A stretch of DNA of 64,000 nucleotides from Oryzihumus leptocrescens (GCF_006716205.1 NZ_VFOQ01000002.1:310001-374000); one strand, 5' to 3'. Counted from the first letter of the stretch, positions 47,347 to 59,322 are shown. Numbers and translations: made by a program. The notes: generated by a model not told the origin, from the sequence alone.

Positions 47347-49620
47347 TCCACCGCCCTGTACCGCCGCTACCGGCCCGAGTCCTTCGCCGACGTCATCGGC
47401 CAGGAGCACGTGACCGAGCCCCTGATGCAGGCGCTGCGCACGGGGCGGGTCAACCACGCCTACCTGTTCAGCGGCCCGCGCGGCTGCGGCAAGACGACCA
47501 GCGCCCGCATCCTGGCCCGCTGCCTCAACTGCGAGGAGGGGCCGACCCCGGTCCCGTGTGGCACGTGCCACTCGTGCGTGGCGCTCGCCCGCGGCGGGTC
47601 CGGGTCGGTCGATGTCATCGAGATCGACGCGGCCAGCCACGGTGGTGTCGACGACGCCCGTGACCTGCGCGAACGCGCCTCCTACGGGCCGGCCCAGAGC
47701 CGCTACAAGATCTACATCATCGACGAGGCGCACATGGTGACGCCGCAGGGCTTCAACGCCCTGCTCAAGATCGTCGAGGAGCCGCCGGAGCACGTGAAGT
47801 TCGTCTTCGCGACGACCGAGCCCGAGAAGGTCATCGGCACGATCCGCTCCCGCACCCACCACTACCCGTTCCGCCTGGTCCCGCCGCAGGTGCTCACCGA
47901 CTACCTCGGCCAGCTGTGCGAGTCCGAGGGCGTGGCGGTCGCGCCCGGCGTGCTCTCCTTCGTCGTCCGCGCCGGCGGTGGGTCGGTGCGTGACTCGCTG
48001 TCGGTGCTCGACCAGCTCATCGCCGGCTCCGGGCCCGAGGGCCTGACCTACGAGGGGGCCGCCGCGCTGCTCGGCTTCACCGAGGGCGAGCTGCTCGACG
48101 CCACGATCGACGCGTTCGCCGCGGGCGACGCCGGGTCGGTGTTCCGCCAGGTCGACAAGGTCATCGAGACCGGTCACGACCCCCGGCGCTTCGTCGAGGA
48201 CCTGCTCGAGCGGCTGCGCGACCTCATCGTCGTCGCGGCGGTGCCCGACGGTGCGTCCGCGGTGCTGCGCGGCCTGCCCGAGGACCAGCTCGAGCGGATG
48301 CGCCAGCAGTCCGCCGCGTTCGGCTCCGGGGCGTTGACCCGCGCTGCCGACATCGTCAACGCCGGCCTGACCGAGATGAGCGGTGCCACCGCGCCGCGCC
48401 TGCAGCTCGAGCTGATCTGCGCCCGCGTGCTGCTGCCCGGCGCCTCCGGCGAGAGCGGGTACGCCGCGCGCCTGGACCGCCTCGAGCGTCGCCTCGACGT
48501 CGGGGCGGGTGGCGCACCGGCGCCCTCGGCGCCGCCGGTCCAGTTCAGCCGTCCCGCGCCGTCCCCCACCCCCGCCCCTGCTGCGCCTGCGCCGGCTGCA
48601 ACCCCCGCGCCGGCTGCGGCCCCCGCGCCGGCGGACGAGCCCCCGGAGCCCGTGGCCGAGCGTCCGGCGGCCCCGCGCGAGCCGGAGCCCCCCGCCGCGG
48701 CGCCGGAGCGCCCCGCACCCGAGCGACCGGCACCTGAGCGCCCCACGCCGGACCGTCCCGCACCGGAGCGCCCGGCTGCCGAGCGCCCGTCGGCTGAGCC
48801 TCCGGCGGCCGAGCAGCCCGCCGAGACGCCCGCCCCTGTGGCCTCGATGTCCATGCCGGGCGGCGTCGACACCGCCGCGATCCGCCGGTCGTGGCCGGAC
48901 GTGCTCGCCAAGATCTTCTCGATCAAGCGCACGACGTGGACGTTCCTGTCCGAGCACGCCCAGGTCCTCGACTACGACGGCCAGCGCCTGCTGCTCGGCA
49001 TCTCCACCGTCGGCCTGGCCAACACCTTCCGCCGCGGCCAGCACGCCGAGCTGGTCCGCCAGGCGCTGGTCGAGGTGCTCGGCGTCAACGCGGTCGTCGA
49101 GGGCATCCCCACCCCCGAGGGCGCTCCGGCGCCCGGCACCTCCGGTGGTGCGCCGGCGCCGTCCACCGGCCCCGCGGGCTCCACGCCCACGCCGCCCGCA
49201 CCGGCCGGCCAGGGGTCGAGCTCGGGCGGCTGGGACGAGCCGGCCGGCCCGTCCCGGTCGGCCCGCGACGACGCCGGCATCGCGCCCGGTCGCGGCGAGG
49301 ACTCCGGCGGGGGCTGGGACACCAGCGCGCCGCCCCCGGACTGGGCCAGCGTCCCGTCAGCGGCCGGCGGTTCGGCCGCCGAGTTCTCCTCGCCCGACCC
49401 GGCTCCCGAGCCCACCCCGGTGGCCACGATCAGCCCGATGCAGCGCGCCCGGGAGGCCGTGGCACGCGAGGCGGGCACCCGGCATACCTCTGCGGTGGAG
49501 CCGGCCGACGACAGCGCGGCCAGCGCTGACGACGAGGACATCGCCGACATCGGCGGCGTCGGCCTGCCGGTGATCCAGAGCGTGCTCGGTGGGACGGTCA
49601 TCGGGGAGTTCGACCAGTAA
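47344..49620 (+). CDS. dnaX: DNA polymerase III subunit gamma/tau
   Basis: A 758-residue clamp-loader ATPase. Walker A GPRGCGKT at residues 44-51; the zinc cysteines of the clamp loader in [19 protein letters not shown]; Walker [12 protein letters not shown]; and sensor/SRC region [12 protein letters not shown] long Pro/Glu/Ala-rich linker (about residues 390-500) holds repeats of [14 protein letters not shown] type, followed by a tau-like C-terminal domain ([23 protein letters not shown]) and a second low-complexity stretch. The DNA shows no A/T slippery run for a gamma frameshift in the linker. Confidence 0.96.
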   Translation: MSTALYRRYRPESFADVIGQEHVTEPLMQALRTGRVNHAYLFSGPRGCGKTTSARILARCLNCEEGPTPVPCGTCHSCVALARGGSGSVDVIEIDAASHGGVDDARDLRERASYGPAQSRYKIYIIDEAHMVTPQGFNALLKIVEEPPEHVKFVFATTEPEKVIGTIRSRTHHYPFRLVPPQVLTDYLGQLCESEGVAVAPGVLSFVVRAGGGSVRDSLSVLDQLIAGSGPEGLTYEGAAALLGFTEGELLDATIDAFAAGDAGSVFRQVDKVIETGHDPRRFVEDLLERLRDLIVVAAVPDGASAVLRGLPEDQLERMRQQSAAFGSGALTRAADIVNAGLTEMSGATAPRLQLELICARVLLPGASGESGYAARLDRLERRLDVGAGGAPAPSAPPVQFSRPAPSPTPAPAAPAPAATPAPAAAPAPADEPPEPVAERPAAPREPEPPAAAPERPAPERPAPERPTPDRPAPERPAAERPSAEPPAAEQPAETPAPVASMSMPGGVDTAAIRRSWPDVLAKIFSIKRTTWTFLSEHAQVLDYDGQRLLLGISTVGLANTFRRGQHAELVRQALVEVLGVNAVVEGIPTPEGAPAPGTSGGAPAPSTGPAGSTPTPPAPAGQGSSSGGWDEPAGPSRSARDDAGIAPGRGEDSGGGWDTSAPPPDWASVPSAAGGSAAEFSSPDPAPEPTPVATISPMQRAREAVAREAGTRHTSAVEPADDSAASADDEDIADIGGVGLPVIQSVLGGTVIGEFDQ

Positions 49621-49675
49621 CCTGCTGCTGCAACAGGTCCGTGTCGTCGGCCGTGCCGCGACGAGAAGAGGTCGA

Positions 49676-50350
49676 ATGCTCTACCCGGTGAGCCGGTTCG
49701 TGCTCGTGCCGTTGGCCCGCGCCATCTACCGGCCCCGCGTCATCGGCAAGGCCAACGTCCCCAAGCGCGGCGGGGTCATCCTCGCCAGCAACCACCTGTC
49801 CTTCATCGACAGCGTCGTGATCCCGCTGACGGCGCCCCGGCGCGTGGTGTTCCTGGCCAAGGCGGAGTATTTCACCGGCACCGGCATCCGCGGGGCGCTC
49901 ACCCGGGCCTGGTTCAACGCGCTGGGCATGATCCCCGTCGAGCGGGGCGACCACCGTGCGGCGCAGGACTCCCTGGACGCGGCGCTGGAGGTGCTCCGTC
50001 AGGGCGAGGCGTTCGGCATCTACCCCGAGGGCACGCGCTCGCGTGACGGCCGGCTCTACCGCGGGCGCACCGGCGTGGCCTGGCTGGCGCTGACCGCCGG
50101 GGTGCCGGTCGTGCCGGTGGCACTGGAGGGGACGCAGCGGCTGCAGCCGGTCGGCTCGCGCCTGCCGCGGCCGGTGCGGGTCACCGTGAAGTTCGGGGAG
50201 CCGATGTCCTTCGCCGACCGCTACGCCGGCGTCCCGCAGGGCAGGGCCCGGCGAGAGGTCACCGACGAGATCATGGCCGCGATCCACGCGCTGTCGGGCC
50301 AGGAGCTCGCCGGGACCTACAACGAGCGCCCGGCCGCACCCACGTCCTGA
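49676..50350 (+). CDS. 1-acyl-sn-glycerol-3-phosphate acyltransferase (PlsC-like)
   Basis: A 224-residue membrane-bound acyltransferase. Motif I is NHLSFIDS (H-x4-D), motif III is [10 protein letters not shown] and motif [12 protein letters not shown]. It adds the second acyl chain to lysophosphatidic acid in phospholipid synthesis. The start ATG at 49676 has AGAAGAGG upstream; the frame runs back into dnaX but without support. It lies between dnaX and recR, a common Micrococcales order. Confidence 0.92.
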   Translation: MLYPVSRFVLVPLARAIYRPRVIGKANVPKRGGVILASNHLSFIDSVVIPLTAPRRVVFLAKAEYFTGTGIRGALTRAWFNALGMIPVERGDHRAAQDSLDAALEVLRQGEAFGIYPEGTRSRDGRLYRGRTGVAWLALTAGVPVVPVALEGTQRLQPVGSRLPRPVRVTVKFGEPMSFADRYAGVPQGRARREVTDEIMAAIHALSGQELAGTYNERPAAPTS

Positions 50351-50414
50351 CGACGCCCGCACACCGGGCGACAACGCCCCGGGTGTCCGTGACCCCGGCG
50401 TGACGGCGAGGGCA

Positions 50415-50429
50415 TAGGCTCACGGTGTG
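50415..50429 (+). promoter_or_regulatory. Leaderless start of recR
   Basis: TAGGCT (50415-50420) lies exactly six bases before the GTG at 50427, with no ribosome site. Confidence 0.5.
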
Positions 50430-51026
50430 TACGAAGGCGTGGTCCAGGACCTGATCGACGAGCTCGGCCGGCTGCCCGGCGTGGGTCCCAAGAGCGCGCA
50501 GCGCATCGCCTTCCACCTGCTCCAGGCCGACCCGGCCGACGTCAACCGGCTGGTGAGCGCGCTGACCGAGGTCAAGGCCAAGGTCCGCTTCTGCGTCACC
50601 TGCGGCAATGTCGCGCAGGCCGAGGAGTGCCGCATCTGCTCCGATCCCCGCCGCGACGCCGCGCTGATCTGCGTGGTCGAGGAGCCCAAGGACGTCGTGG
50701 CGATCGAGCGCACGCGCGAGTTCCGTGGCCGCTACCACGTGCTCGGCGGGGCGATCAGCCCGATCGAGGGCGTCGGCCCCGACGACCTGCGGATCCGCGA
50801 GCTCATGACGCGCCTCGCCAGCGGCGAGGTCACCGAGATCATCATCGCCACCGACCCCAACCTCGAGGGGGAGGCCACCGCGACCTACCTCGCGCGGCTG
50901 CTGCGCCCGATGGGGCTGCGGGTCACCCGGCTCGCCTCGGGCCTGCCGGTGGGTGGCGACCTGGAGTACGCCGACGAGGTCACCCTGGGCCGGGCGTTCG
51001 AGGGCAGGAGGCTGCTGGATGTCTGA
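50427..51026 (+). CDS. recR: Recombination protein RecR
   Basis: A 199-residue recombination mediator, standard length. Helix-hairpin-helix [17 protein letters not shown], zinc finger [16 protein letters not shown], and Toprim domain ([17 protein letters not shown]...[18 protein letters not shown]). With RecF and RecO it loads RecA on gapped DNA. Its end overlaps the next gene by eight bases. Confidence 0.97.
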   Translation: MYEGVVQDLIDELGRLPGVGPKSAQRIAFHLLQADPADVNRLVSALTEVKAKVRFCVTCGNVAQAEECRICSDPRRDAALICVVEEPKDVVAIERTREFRGRYHVLGGAISPIEGVGPDDLRIRELMTRLASGEVTEIIIATDPNLEGEATATYLARLLRPMGLRVTRLASGLPVGGDLEYADEVTLGRAFEGRRLLDV

Positions 51027-51573
51027 CGAGCTCACCCTTCTCAGCGAGGAGACCGCCCGGGACGCCCGCAGCTACCTCGGGGCAGTCACCGAGGTCGCCT
51101 CCGGCAGCTCCCCGGAGACCGCCATCCCGGTGCTGCTGCTGGCCGTCTCGCAGGTCTCGCTGGCCGGCGCCCGGCTCGGCGCCATCACCGACGTCGTGCC
51201 CGAGGACCGGTTCGAGGCCGACCCCGGCCCCGAGGCCGACGTCGACCCGCTGCGGCAGGGTCTGGCCAACCTGTTCGAGGGCCTGGACGAGTACGCCCAC
51301 CTCGTCGATCCGCTGGTCAGCCTCGAGGTCGCCACCGGCTCGCTGAGCAACGACCTCAGCGAGATCGCCTCGGCCCTGGCGCACGGCCTGCAGCACGTCG
51401 AGGCCGGAAGGGTCACCGAGGCGCTGTGGTGGTGGCAGTTCAGCTACCTGTCCTCGTGGGGCGACAGTGCGAGCCGTGCGCTGCGGGTGCTGCACACCGT
51501 GCTGCGGCACGTGCGGCTCGACGCCGACGAGGAGACCGTCGCCGACGCCGAGTTCGACGCACTCCACCCCTGA
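51019..51573 (+). CDS. DUF5063 domain protein
   Basis: A 184-residue, mainly helical protein beginning at the ATG inside the recR end. It has the DUF5063 pattern ([23 protein letters not shown] and [28 protein letters not shown]). The function is unknown, but the gene regularly follows recR in actinobacteria, suggesting a link with recombination or with cotranscribed housekeeping genes. Acidic overall. Confidence 0.85.
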   Translation: MSDELTLLSEETARDARSYLGAVTEVASGSSPETAIPVLLLAVSQVSLAGARLGAITDVVPEDRFEADPGPEADVDPLRQGLANLFEGLDEYAHLVDPLVSLEVATGSLSNDLSEIASALAHGLQHVEAGRVTEALWWWQFSYLSSWGDSASRALRVLHTVLRHVRLDADEETVADAEFDALHP

Positions 51574-51756
51574 GCTGAGCAAGGTTTGGGGCCGGTTGGC
51601 GCCGGCGCCGGAGGATCTGCGCCCAGGCGGCAGGGGCACGGGAGGAGGTCCCCACACGGCATACCGGGGGGAGTCTCGCAATCCGGCCACCGGCCATCCC
51701 CGGGGGTGCGGCGGATAAACTGGCCGCTCCGCCAGCACGACCAACCGGAGTTCCTC

Positions 51757-53021
<1,265 letters not shown>

Positions 53022-53025
<4 letters not shown>

Positions 53026-54095
53026 ACACCCGCAAGCCCACCCTGGCCGTCGTCGGCGCCACCGGTGCCGTCGGCTCGGTGATGCTGCAGATCCTGTCCC
53101 AGCGCCAGGACGTCTGGGGCGAGATCCGCCTCGTCGCCTCGGCCCGCTCGGCCGGCAAGGTGCTGCAGGTCCGCGGCGAGGACGTCGTCGTGCAGGAGCT
53201 CACGGCCGAGGTCTTCGACGGGGTCGACGTCGCGATGTTCGACGTGCCCGACGAGGTGTCGGCCCAGTGGGCGCCGGTCGCCGTCGAGCGGGGTGCGGTT
53301 GCCGTCGACAACTCCGGGGCGTTCCGCATGGACCCCGAGGTGCCGCTCGTCGTGCCCGAGGTCAACCCCGCCCAGGTGCGCAACCGCCCCAAGGGGATCA
53401 TCAGCAACCCCAACTGCACGACCCTGACGATGATGGACGCGCTCGGCGCGCTCCACGCCGGCTGGGGGCTCAAGGAGCTCGTCGTCGCCTCCTACCAGGC
53501 GGCCTCCGGCGCCGGGCAGCCCGGGGTCGACCGGCTCTACGACGAGCTCGAGGTCGTGGCCGGCCACCGGGAGGTCGGCCAGCACACGGGTGACGTGCGC
53601 GCCTCGGTCGCCGACAAGCTCGGCGACGACAGCCCGTTCCCGGCGCCGCTCGCCCTCAACGTCGTGCCGTGGGCGGGCTCGCTCAAGGACGGCGGCTGGA
53701 GCTCGGAGGAGCTCAAGGTCCGCAACGAGTCCCGCAAGATCCTCGGCATCCCCGACCTGAAGGTGTCGGCGACCTGCGTGCGCGTGCCGGTCGTGACGAC
53801 CCACTCGCTCGCGGTCCACGCGGTCTTCGAGAAGCCGCTGACCGTCGACGCCGCCCGTCAGGCCCTCATCGAGGCGCCGAGCGTGGTCGTCCTCGACGAC
53901 CCCGAGGCCGGCGAGTGGCCGACCCCGGCCGACGTGGTGGGCACGGACCCGACGTGGGTGGGTCGCCTGCGTCAGGCGCTGGACTTCCCCAACACCATCG
54001 ACCTGTTCGTGTGCGGCGACAACCTGCGCAAGGGCGCGGCGCTGAACACCGCGCAGATCGCCGAGCTGGTCGCCGCCGAGCTCACCGCCGGCTGA
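53022..54095 (+). CDS. asd: Aspartate-semialdehyde dehydrogenase
   Basis: A 357-residue NADPH enzyme that reduces aspartyl phosphate made by LysC. NADP motif [16 protein letters not shown] at the start; catalytic Cys132 in NPNCTT; later catalytic region [15 protein letters not shown] with the active His. It starts in the last codons of lysC (ATGA), with GGAGG upstream. A long hairpin follows. Confidence 0.96.
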
Positions 54096-54111
54096 GGTCT
54101 CCCGCCCCTCG

Positions 54112-54180
54112 ACCGAACGCACCAAATCCGTCGAATCGGGCCGTTCACGGCCTCGATTCGACGGATTTCGTGCGTTCGGT
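54112..54180. terminator. Long hairpin between convergent genes (asd / sensor kinase)
   Basis: About 32 bases per arm (54112-54143 and 54148-54180) with one mismatch and one bulge, a TTCA loop and no T-tract. The outer part CCGAACGCA-CCAAATCCGTCG closely resembles the hairpin at 8936-8992 (CCGAACGCA-GCACATCCGTCG on the complement). Confidence 0.75.
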
Positions 54181-54210
54181 GGGCTACGCGCGGAGGGTAT
54201 GCCGTGCCGC

Positions 54211-55578
54211 TCACCTCGCGTGCGGGAAACGGACCTCGACCCGCAGGCCCGGCGGCGGGTCGGCGTCCAGCAGCCGGACCGTCCCGCCGGAGCGGCGAAC
54301 CAGCTCGCGGACGATCGCCAGGCCGAGGCCGGTCCCGCCCGCGTCGCGGTCGCGGGCGTCATCGAGCCGGGTGAACCGCTCGAACACGTTCTCGCGCAAC
54401 GCTTCGGGGATCCCGGGACCGTCGTCGGTGACCGTGAGGACGGTCGCGCCGGCGGGAGCCGTCGCGGCGAGGAGCACCCGCGACCGGGCGTGCCGCACCG
54501 CGTTGTCGACGAGGTTGGTCAGCGCGCGGCGCAGCTCCTCGCGGTCGCCGCGGACCGGCACCGGCCCGGCACCAGGGGCGACCGACACGGGGACCCGCGA
54601 CCCGGCATACCGGTCGGCAACCTCGGTGAGCAGCGCGACGACGTCGAAGGCGTCCTGCTGCGGCGGTGCCACGGAGGAGTCGACGCGAGCGAGCAGCAGC
54701 AGGTCCTCCACGAGCCGGGTCAGCCGGGCGACGTCGACGAGCAGCTCGGCCGGCAGCTCGCCGCCCTCACCGAGGCGCTCGGCGACCTCGAGCTGGGTGC
54801 GCATGGAGGCCAGCGGGCTGCGCAGCTCGTGGGCGGCGTCGGCGACGAACCCGCGCTGGCGCTCGCGGGCCGCGTCGAGCCGGTCGAGCATGGTGTTCAA
54901 CGTCAACGCCAGCGCGTGGATCTCGTCGGCGGAGGCCGGCACCGGCAGGCGCTCGTCGTGGCCGGAGCCGCTGATCCGCTCGGCGCCGGCGCGCAGCTCC
55001 TCGACCGGTCGCAGCGCCGAGCCGATGACCCGCCAGGCGATCGCGGCCAGCACGAGCAGCAGCAGCGGGTAGGTGAGCACGAGGGTCCGCAGCAGCACCC
55101 GCTGGCTCTGGGTGACGTCCCCGACCTGCAGCGCGACGACGACCGAGACCGGCGTGGCGGCCGGTCCGGCCCGCACGGCCACCACCCGCAGCGGGCCGTT
55201 GACCCCGGCGCGGGCGCCCGGCACCTCGGTGGTCTGCCCGGCCAGCGCCTGCCGCAGCTCGGCCGGTCGCAGCAGCGGGGTGAGCCGGTCGGCGTTGACG
55301 GAGGCGCTGACCACTCGGCCGGAGCCGTCGACGACCTGCACCACCTGGGCGCCGGCGACCGGGATCGGGCTGGAGAGCCGGCCGCTGTCGACGAGCGCGA
55401 CGACGTCGGCGGCGCTCGCCCGCGCCTCGGCGTCGATGGTGTGGTTGACGGTGACGACGAGCACGCCGTAGAGCGCGGCGCTGCCGAGGGCGAGAGCGAC
55501 GGCGACGCCCGCCACGCCGATGAGCAGCAGCCGGGCCCGCAGGCTCAGCCGGCGCAGGCTCGGCGCCCGGGTCCTCAT
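54211..55578 (-). CDS. Two-component sensor histidine kinase
   Basis: A 455-residue membrane kinase. Two helices (about residues 15-38 and 160-185) bracket an extracytoplasmic sensor region; HAMP follows (RPVEELRAGAERISG); the phosphorylated His lies in FVADAAHELRSPLASM (about residue 250); the ATPase domain has NLVDNAVRHA (N box) and DDGPGIPEALRENVFERFTRLD and GGTGLGLAIV (G boxes). Its start overlaps the response-regulator stop by four bases. The signal is unknown. Confidence 0.94.
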   Translation of the reverse strand: MRTRAPSLRRLSLRARLLLIGVAGVAVALALGSAALYGVLVVTVNHTIDAEARASAADVVALVDSGRLSSPIPVAGAQVVQVVDGSGRVVSASVNADRLTPLLRPAELRQALAGQTTEVPGARAGVNGPLRVVAVRAGPAATPVSVVVALQVGDVTQSQRVLLRTLVLTYPLLLLVLAAIAWRVIGSALRPVEELRAGAERISGSGHDERLPVPASADEIHALALTLNTMLDRLDAARERQRGFVADAAHELRSPLASMRTQLEVAERLGEGGELPAELLVDVARLTRLVEDLLLLARVDSSVAPPQQDAFDVVALLTEVADRYAGSRVPVSVAPGAGPVPVRGDREELRRALTNLVDNAVRHARSRVLLAATAPAGATVLTVTDDGPGIPEALRENVFERFTRLDDARDRDAGGTGLGLAIVRELVRRSGGTVRLLDADPPPGLRVEVRFPHAR

Positions 55579-56231
55579 GAGGCCAGCCGGTATCCCGCGC
55601 CGCGCACGGTGGTGAGGTGCTCGCGGCCGATCTTGCGCCGCAGGTAGCCGATGTAGACCTCGACCACGTTGGGGTCGGTCAGGTCGCCGGTGTCCCAGAC
55701 GTGGTCGAGCAGCTCGGTCTTGCTGACCACGCGGTCGGCGTTGCGCATGAGGTACTCCAGCAGCGCGAACTCGCGCGGGGTGAGCTGCACCGGCTCCTCG
55801 GCCACGCTCACGTCCCGGGTGGCCGGGTCCAGGCGCAGGGCGCCGACCGACAGCACCGAGGGCCGGGCGCGCACGTCGCGGCGCAGCAGGGCGCGCAGCC
55901 GGGCCAGCAGCACGACGTAGGAGAACGGCTTGGTGAGGTAGTCGTCGGCGCCGTAGTCGAGGGCGTCCGCCTCGTCGTACTCCCCGTCCTTGGCCGTCAG
56001 CATCAGCACCGGAACCCAGTTGCCTTCTGCGCGAAGGGTTTTCACCACGGTGTAGCCCGACATGCCGGGCAGCATGATGTCGAGGAGCACGGCGTCGTAG
56101 TCGCCGTGCCGGGCGGCCTCGAGGCCGAGCAGGCCGTCGTGCTCGACGTGCACGACGAAGCCCTCGGCGGTCAGGCCACGGCGCAGCGCCGTCGCCAGCC
56201 GCACCTCGTCCTCCACCACGAGCAGCCGCAC
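55575..56231 (-). CDS. OmpR/PhoB-family response regulator
   Basis: A 218-residue regulator. The receiver domain has Asp51 (AVLLDIMLPG) as phosphate acceptor, plus MLTAKD and KPF (Lys) signatures; a winged-helix DNA-binding domain follows (LTPREFALLEYLMRNADRVVSKTELLDHVW). GTG start; no ribosome site is clear. It is divergent from the LolA-like gene with 92 bases between, so it may control that exporter operon. That is inference from position. Confidence 0.94.
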   Translation of the reverse strand: MRLLVVEDEVRLATALRRGLTAEGFVVHVEHDGLLGLEAARHGDYDAVLLDIMLPGMSGYTVVKTLRAEGNWVPVLMLTAKDGEYDEADALDYGADDYLTKPFSYVVLLARLRALLRRDVRARPSVLSVGALRLDPATRDVSVAEEPVQLTPREFALLEYLMRNADRVVSKTELLDHVWDTGDLTDPNVVEVYIGYLRRKIGREHLTTVRGAGYRLAS

Positions 56232-56323
56232 GGCCCCAGCCTGTCACGAGCAGCCGCGCCGACGAGGCAGGTCCGTGGTGACTTCTCAGGTGCCTCACAG
56301 CGCGCCCCGGCCACGATGAGCCC

Positions 56324-57436
56324 ATGAGCATCTTCAGCCAGAGGCCCGCGCTGCGCTGGGCCGTGCCCGGGGTCGCCGCCGTGACGTTCGTCGGTGGCGG
56401 CGCACTGGTCAGCACCATCTCCGCCAACGCCGACGCCGGGCTCCCGCCGCGCACCGCCGCGCAGCTGCTTGTCGACGTGCAGCAGGCCAGGCTCGACGGC
56501 CTCTCCGGCACCGTCGTGCAGCGCTCCGACCTCGGCATCCCGGCCCTGCCCGGCACCGGTGGCCAGGGCAGCGCCGACCTCGCCTCGATGGTCTCGGGCA
56601 CCCACACCCTGCGCGTCTGGTACGCCGGCCCGGACAAGGCCCGGCTGGCGCTGCTCGGCGAGCTCGGCGAGTCCGACGTCATCCTCAACGGCACCGACCT
56701 GTGGACCTGGTCCAGCCGCGACAACACCGCGACGCACCGGACGCTGTCCAAGGACGCGTCGGCGCACAAGGCGCCCGACGCCACGGACATCCCGAAGACC
56801 CCGCAGCAGGCGGCCGACAAGGCGCTCGCGGCGCTCGACCCGACCACCTCGGTCACCACCAGCGGCACCGCCACCGTCGCCGGGCGCTCGGCCTACGAGC
56901 TGCTGCTGGCGCCGAAGGACTCCCGCTCGCTCATCTCGCAGGTCCGCATCGCCGTCGACGGGGTCAAGCACGTCCCGCTGAGGGTGCAGGTCTTCGCCAA
57001 GGGCGCGGCCGACCCGGCGTTCGAGGTCGGCTTCACCGCCGTCGACTTCTCCCGGCCGGACGCGGCGCAGTTCGCGTTCAACCCGCCGCCGGGAGCCAAG
57101 GTCACCGACGCCACCGCCTCCACCACGGAGAAGATGGGCATGGCCCAGCCCAACCCCGACGCCGCGACGAAGGCCACCCCGGCCAACCGCCCGAAGGTCG
57201 TCGGCACCGGCTGGACCACCGTCGTCGTCGCCAAGGCCCCGGCCGGCAGCACCGCCAAGCTCGACCAGGGCCAGCTCGGCGCCCTGCTCAAGGCGCTGCC
57301 GAAGGTCTCCGGCTCCTGGGGCTCGGGCCGGCTGCTCGCCGGCAAGCTCTTCTCGGTGGTCCTCACCGACGACGGCCGGGTCGCGGCCGGCGCGGTGACG
57401 CCGCAGGTGCTGTATGCCGCGCTGGCGGCGAAGTGA
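56324..57436 (+). CDS. Exported LolA-like/DUF2092 protein
   Basis: A 370-residue protein. A hydrophobic segment (about residues 12-33) anchors or exports it. The body (PPRTAAQLLVDVQQARLDGLSGTVVQRSDLG; VWYAGPDKARLALLGELGESDVILNGTDLWTWSS) matches the LolA-like outer-membrane-lipoprotein-carrier fold common in monoderm actinobacteria, where it probably binds lipid or lipoprotein. The next two genes code an ABC exporter that overlaps it, so the three likely act as one system. CACGAT sits six bases before the ATG. Confidence 0.82.
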   Translation: MSIFSQRPALRWAVPGVAAVTFVGGGALVSTISANADAGLPPRTAAQLLVDVQQARLDGLSGTVVQRSDLGIPALPGTGGQGSADLASMVSGTHTLRVWYAGPDKARLALLGELGESDVILNGTDLWTWSSRDNTATHRTLSKDASAHKAPDATDIPKTPQQAADKALAALDPTTSVTTSGTATVAGRSAYELLLAPKDSRSLISQVRIAVDGVKHVPLRVQVFAKGAADPAFEVGFTAVDFSRPDAAQFAFNPPPGAKVTDATASTTEKMGMAQPNPDAATKATPANRPKVVGTGWTTVVVAKAPAGSTAKLDQGQLGALLKALPKVSGSWGSGRLLAGKLFSVVLTDDGRVAAGAVTPQVLYAALAAK

Positions 57437-58428
57437 GTGACCTCGCCGTCGCGTCGCGCGCGGCAGGTGCCGAGGCCCGGGGCGGTGACACCCCGGCCCT
57501 CGACGCCGCCGTCCGCACGTCCGGCCTGACCAAGCGGTTCCACCACCAGGTCGCCGTCAACGAGATCGACCTGCTCGTGCCCCGCGGCGCGGTCTACGGC
57601 TTCCTCGGGCCGAACGGATCGGGCAAGACCACGACGATCCGCATGCTGCTCGGGCTGATCCAGCCCACCGCGGGCAGCCACGAGGTGCTCGGCCTGCCCA
57701 TGCCGGCCCGGGCCGCGGACGTGCTCCCGCGGGTCGGCTCGCTCGTGGAGGGGCCGGCGTTCCACCCCTACCTCAGCGGCCGGGCCAACCTGGCCCGCCT
57801 CGACGCGGCCGACCGCTGCGCCGACCCGGCCACCGCCTCCCGGCGCATCGACGCGGCGCTCGACCGCGTGGGCCTGCTCCCGGCGGCGGCCAAGCGCTAC
57901 CGCGCCTACTCCCTGGGCATGCGCCAGCGGCTGGCCATCGCCGGGGCGCTGCTCGCCCCGCGCGAGCTGCTCGTGCTCGACGAGCCCACCAACGGCCTGG
58001 ACCCGCAAGGGACCCGCGAGGTCCGGTCGCTGGTGGCCTCGTTGGCCGAGGAGGGCGCGACGGTGCTGGTGTCCAGCCACCTGCTCTCCGAGGTCGAGCA
58101 GATGTGCAGCCACATCGGGGTGATGCACGTCGGGCGGCTGGTGGCCCAGGGCCCGGTCGGTCAGGTGCGGGCGGGCGCCCAGCCGCAGGCCCGGGTCGAC
58201 ACCGACAGGCCCGAGGACGCCGCCGACGTGCTGCGCCGGCTGGGGCTGACCGAGGTCGCCGTCGACCACGGTCACGCGCGAGCGCTCATCGGCGCCGTCC
58301 GGCCCGAGGACGTCGTCGCCGAGCTGGTGCGCGCCGGGGTGCCGGTGCGCGGCTTCACCGTCGAGGCGCCCAGCCTCGAGGACCTGTTCGTCTCGCTCAC
58401 GGGGGAGGGCTTCGATGTCAGTGGCTGA
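57433..58428 (+). CDS. ABC transporter ATP-binding protein
   Basis: A 331-residue ATPase. Walker A GPNGSGKTT (residues 59-67), signature YSLGMRQRLAIAGAL, Walker B LLVLDEPTNGLDP and switch His in LVSSHLLSE. The C-terminal ~80 residues are of the type found in drug or lipid exporters (CcmA/NatA-like). The GTG start overlaps the stop of the LolA-like gene, and the end overlaps the permease by 14 bases. Confidence 0.95.
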   Translation: MSDLAVASRAAGAEARGGDTPALDAAVRTSGLTKRFHHQVAVNEIDLLVPRGAVYGFLGPNGSGKTTTIRMLLGLIQPTAGSHEVLGLPMPARAADVLPRVGSLVEGPAFHPYLSGRANLARLDAADRCADPATASRRIDAALDRVGLLPAAAKRYRAYSLGMRQRLAIAGALLAPRELLVLDEPTNGLDPQGTREVRSLVASLAEEGATVLVSSHLLSEVEQMCSHIGVMHVGRLVAQGPVGQVRAGAQPQARVDTDRPEDAADVLRRLGLTEVAVDHGHARALIGAVRPEDVVAELVRAGVPVRGFTVEAPSLEDLFVSLTGEGFDVSG

Positions 58429-59284
58429 GTCGGCCATCGGGGGTGCGTCGGTCGTCCGGCCGCACCGGCGGGCGTCGTTGCGGTTCCTGGGTTCCGAGCT
58501 GCGGCTCATCTTCGGCCGCCGGCGCAACCTGGCCGGCATGGCCGTCCTCGCGTCCGTGCCGATCCTGCTGGCCGTCGCGGTCAAGGTCTCGACGCCGCGC
58601 GACGACGGCCGCGGCCCGGACTTCCTGTCGGCGATCACCGGCAACGGGCTGTTCGTCGCACTGGCCTCGCTGAGCATCGAGCTCGGGCTCTTCCTGCCGC
58701 TGGCCGTCGCGGCGATCTCCGCCGACGCGGTGGCCGGCGAGGCCAACATCGGCACGCTGCGCTACCTGCTGACCATCCCCGTGCAGCGCACCCGGCTGCT
58801 CGCAGTGAAGTACGCCGCGATCGTCATCTTCACCGTCATCGCCACGCTCTGGGTGAGCTTCGTCGGCTGCGTCATCGGCGTGGCGCTGTTCGGCGGTGGC
58901 CCGATGACGTTGCTGTCGGGCACGCAGATCGGCTTCGGTGACGCGCTGTGGCGGGTGGTGCTCGCCTCGCTCTACCTCGCCGCGGGCTTCGCCGCGCTGG
59001 GTGCCGTCGGGCTGTTCGTGTCGACCCTGACCGAGCAGCCGATCGGCGCGACCATCGCGATCGTGGTGATCAACGTGGCGAGCTTCATCGCCGACTCGAT
59101 CCCGCAGCTGGGGTGGCTGCACCCGTGGCTCATCACCCACTGGTGGATGTCCTTCGGTGACCTGCTGCGCGACCCGATCTCCTGGGACGGCCCGCTGCGC
59201 GGCCTGACCCTGGCCCTGGGGTATGCCGTGGTGTTCTGGCTCGCGGCGTGGGCCCGGTTCGCGGGCAAGGACGTCACCAGCTGA
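58415..59284 (+). CDS. ABC transporter permease (ABC-2 type)
   Basis: A 289-residue membrane protein with six helices of the ABC-2 type (GTLRYLLTIPVQRTRLLAVKY is the characteristic loop after helix 2). With the preceding ATPase it forms an exporter; the LolA-like partner suggests lipid or lipoprotein handling. Substrate unknown. Confidence 0.92.
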   Translation: MSVAESAIGGASVVRPHRRASLRFLGSELRLIFGRRRNLAGMAVLASVPILLAVAVKVSTPRDDGRGPDFLSAITGNGLFVALASLSIELGLFLPLAVAAISADAVAGEANIGTLRYLLTIPVQRTRLLAVKYAAIVIFTVIATLWVSFVGCVIGVALFGGGPMTLLSGTQIGFGDALWRVVLASLYLAAGFAALGAVGLFVSTLTEQPIGATIAIVVINVASFIADSIPQLGWLHPWLITHWWMSFGDLLRDPISWDGPLRGLTLALGYAVVFWLAAWARFAGKDVTS

Positions 59285-59322
59285 GGTGCTGCCGGCTGAG
59301 GCGTCGCCTCAGCGGGCGGCGC

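Noticed and set aside
47344-49620. Programmed frameshift in dnaX to make gamma
   Set aside because: There is no A-AAA-AAG-like slippery run in the linker region. The sequence is GC-rich throughout.
55579-56874. N-terminal extension of the sensor kinase frame
   Set aside because: The frame runs through the whole response-regulator gene without any recognisable domain. The ATG at 55578, overlapping the regulator stop, is the natural start.
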